The position numbers and the translations under genes were made by a program. The notes under the pieces were generated by a model. That model saw nothing but the letters and a program-made list of their open reading frames with translations. It searched no databases and was not told the DNA's origin. From Flavobacteriales bacterium CG18_big_fil_WC_8_21_14_2_50_32_9 (lineage in GTDB: Bacteria > Bacteroidota > Bacteroidia > Flavobacteriales_E > Vicingaceae): a stretch of DNA of 42,530 bases. The stretch's first letter is position 1. Each line of letters opens with the position of its first letter. The stretch covers positions 1,657 to 44,186 of the forward strand of contig PCUH01000117.1 in assembly GCA_002770955.1 (NCBI GenBank). The letters are read 5' to 3'. Shown here piece by piece: positions 41,291-42,530 of this stretch.

Positions 41291-41841
41291 TATTGATAAT
41301 CATCAAAATCATCAAATCCATCAAAAATATCATCTTTATAAAGTTCTTCATCTTCAAAATCATCATCTAACTCTTCTATAAGGAGTATTTCATTCATTAT
41401 ATCTTCATCGGAAAGCACATTGTTTTTAGAGTTTTGTTTTGGAGCTTTGCCTTCGCTGTGAACTAATTTTGGAAAATCGCCTTTCTTTTCTTTTACCGAA
41501 ATTTCGAGTAATTCAATAAAGAAATTCCACATATTTAAAAAATCGTAAGTATATAACAAATGGCAACCTACACAGTTAATTCCTTCTTTTATAGTGGTTT
41601 GATTCATTATTAGCTTCTCTTCATCGCCTTCAGAAATCCCCATATCAAACAAAGAGATTTCTTGTCCTTTGTTCCAATCAAAATCGCTTAAATAAAAAGA
41701 TGCCATTTGAGAATTATCAAAACCAAATGAAGTTAGAATACAATTATGAAAATCTTCAAAATTTTGATGGCTGTTTATTTCGATGTCACGAAAAACATTT
41801 TTTTCTCCTTCTATTAATACTCTAAATTTGTATGTACTCAT
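41290..41841 (-). CDS. pRiA4b ORF-3 / IS1096 passenger TnpR family protein
   Basis: The 183-residue protein matches the PRiA4_ORF3 pattern: YKFRVLIEGEKNVFRDIEI at the start, then SHQNFEDFHNCILTSFGFDNSQMASFYLSD, and a later YTYDFLNMWNFFIELLEI. The C-terminal 40 residues are extremely acidic (DDDFEDEEL, then DGFDDFDDYQ). The family name comes from a transposon passenger gene, but here it is chromosomal, with no transposase in sight, and coupled to miaA by a TAATG overlap. Its biochemical role is unknown. The spacer upstream is filled by low-complexity repeats. Confidence 0.8.
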   Translation of the reverse strand: MSTYKFRVLIEGEKNVFRDIEINSHQNFEDFHNCILTSFGFDNSQMASFYLSDFDWNKGQEISLFDMGISEGDEEKLIMNQTTIKEGINCVGCHLLYTYDFLNMWNFFIELLEISVKEKKGDFPKLVHSEGKAPKQNSKNNVLSDEDIMNEILLIEELDDDFEDEELYKDDIFDGFDDFDDYQ

Positions 41842-41853
41842 TTTTTTTAGTTT

Positions 41854-41940
41854 GGTGTTAGTTAGTAGTTAGGTGTTAGTAGTTAGGTATTAGTAGTTTA
41901 AGAGTCGTTAACTTACCCCTAACTACTAACTACTAACACC
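41854..41940. repeat. low-complexity direct and inverted repeats of a GGTGTTAGTAGTTA unit
   Basis: Three direct copies start at 41854, 41872 and 41886 (the first two GGTGTTAGT..., the third GGTATTAGT...). Their reverse complement, CCTAACTACTAACTACTAACACC (written here as two parts, CCTAACTACTAA and CTACTAACACC), lies at 41918-41940. The spacer can fold into a hairpin between cca and the next gene. It is AT-rich simple sequence of a kind common in Bacteroidota intergenic regions. Confidence 0.65.
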
Positions 41941-41946
41941 TTATTA

Positions 41947-42530
41947 CTAATCCCTTATTTTCAATTTAACTTCTTTTCCTTTCTTTAGCATAAATTGATA
42001 AGCTGCTTCATACGAGTTTTCAATATCGCCTTCTAAAATTGCTTCTCTAATTGCATCTTTAATAATTCCTATTTCTCGGCAAGGTTTTAAGTTAAAGGTT
42101 TTCATAATTAGCTCACCTGAAATTGGAGGTTGCCAGTTTCTGAGTTGGTCTTTTTCTTCTACTTCTTTTAGTTTTTGTTTAACCATTTCAAAGTTAGCCA
42201 AATATTTTTTAACTTTTTCAGGATTTTTGGAAGTAATATCTGCACTACAAAGCGTCATTAAATCATCAATATCTTCTCCTGCTTCAAAAAGTAGCCGCCT
42301 AACCGCACTATCACTCACGGTTTCCTTAACTAAAGCTATTGGTCTAAGATGAAGAAGCACTAATTTCTGCACATATTTCATTTTGTTGTCCAAAGGAAGT
42401 TTTAGATTTTTGAATATTGCTGGAACCATTCTTGCTCCTTTGTCTTCATGTCCATGAAAAGTCCAACCAGCATCTTTGTCAAACCGTTTTGTTGCTGGTT
42501 TTGCTATGTCGTGCAAAATTGCAGCCCAAC
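41947..42530 (-). CDS. cca: CCA tRNA nucleotidyltransferase, C-terminal part (truncated by window end)
   Basis: Only the 3' part is present; the frame is open to the last base, where it reads WAAILHDIAKP, so 42516 is not a real start. HDIAKP, then FHGHEDKGA, are HD-domain metal-binding motifs. VQKLVLLHLRPIAL, RRLLFEAGEDIDDLMTLCSADITSKN and a closing AYQFMLKKGKE follow. This is the C-terminal half of HD-containing CCA-adding enzymes, which add the 3' CCA to tRNA. The nucleotidyltransferase head domain lies outside the window, so a stand-alone HD protein cannot be fully ruled out. Confidence 0.85.
   Translation of the reverse strand, partial: WAAILHDIAKPATKRFDKDAGWTFHGHEDKGARMVPAIFKNLKLPLDNKMKYVQKLVLLHLRPIALVKETVSDSAVRRLLFEAGEDIDDLMTLCSADITSKNPEKVKKYLANFEMVKQKLKEVEEKDQLRNWQPPISGELIMKTFNLKPCREIGIIKDAIREAILEGDIENSYEAAYQFMLKKGKEVKLKIRD

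Noticed and set aside
41290..41841. Insertion sequence implied by the IS1096-passenger family name
   Set aside because: There is no transposase or terminal inverted repeat, and the gene is coupled to miaA.
41854..41940. CRISPR-like array of short repeats
   Set aside because: Units are 14-18 bp, adjacent without spacers, AT-rich and also inverted; no cas genes are nearby.

Overview
The window is AT-rich chromosomal DNA from a member of the Bacteroidota, most likely a flavobacteria-like lineage. Four things point there: a type IX secretion C-terminal sorting domain (11179-12804), a DUF5686/CarboxypepD_reg-like outer-membrane protein, a DUF3276 PUR-family protein, and repeated promoter boxes of the Bacteroidota form TAnnTTTG. 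Non-ATG starts (TTG, and apparently ATT) are frequent.

Left part (1-12804). A truncated DUF5686 protein and a convergent PUR-like protein share a 44-bp perfect palindrome as terminator. A PLP decarboxylase follows. Then comes a tight six-gene block: SpoIIM-like protein, membrane protein, DUF4129, DUF4350, MoxR ATPase and DUF58. This is a recurring Bacteroidota cell-envelope cluster of unknown function. A secreted propeller protein ends this part.

Accessory part (about 12.8-22.2 kb). First is a type II restriction-modification locus. Its endonuclease gene is broken by an in-frame TAA. Its intact-looking cytosine-5 methyltransferase has no ATG and follows the stop codon of a small DUF6471 protein in the same frame. 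Next is an arsenic/organoarsenical resistance cluster: arsR, a CPKC thioredoxin, a rhodanese with a CC tail, an ArsP-type permease, CbpA and CbpM chaperone genes, a DinB protein, an ArsF-like lipoprotein, an ArsG-like permease and an ArsM methyltransferase. The ArsR operator can be read directly as inverted repeats whose 8-bp spacer is the -7 promoter box. It occurs once before arsR and twice before the thioredoxin gene. A decayed cysteine-motif gene closes the island.

Right part (22.2-42.5 kb) is mostly housekeeping: dapF, two glycosyltransferases, the small SRP RNA, a nested-hairpin repeat element, hemD, a fused hemA-hemC gene, typA, fmt, an MFS transporter, a Reg_prop-repeat lipoprotein, a class IV aminotransferase, a GmhB-like phosphatase, a rhomboid protease, a cysteine-rich membrane protein, alanine dehydrogenase, tsaE, a DUF6056 membrane protein, miaA, a pRiA4b ORF-3-like protein and the 3' part of cca.

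The strongest leads for follow-up are the organoarsenical operon with embedded chaperones and a readable operator/promoter, the damaged restriction-modification locus with its start-codon problem, the hemA-hemC fusion with alternative leader hairpins, and the multi-hairpin element downstream of the SRP RNA.
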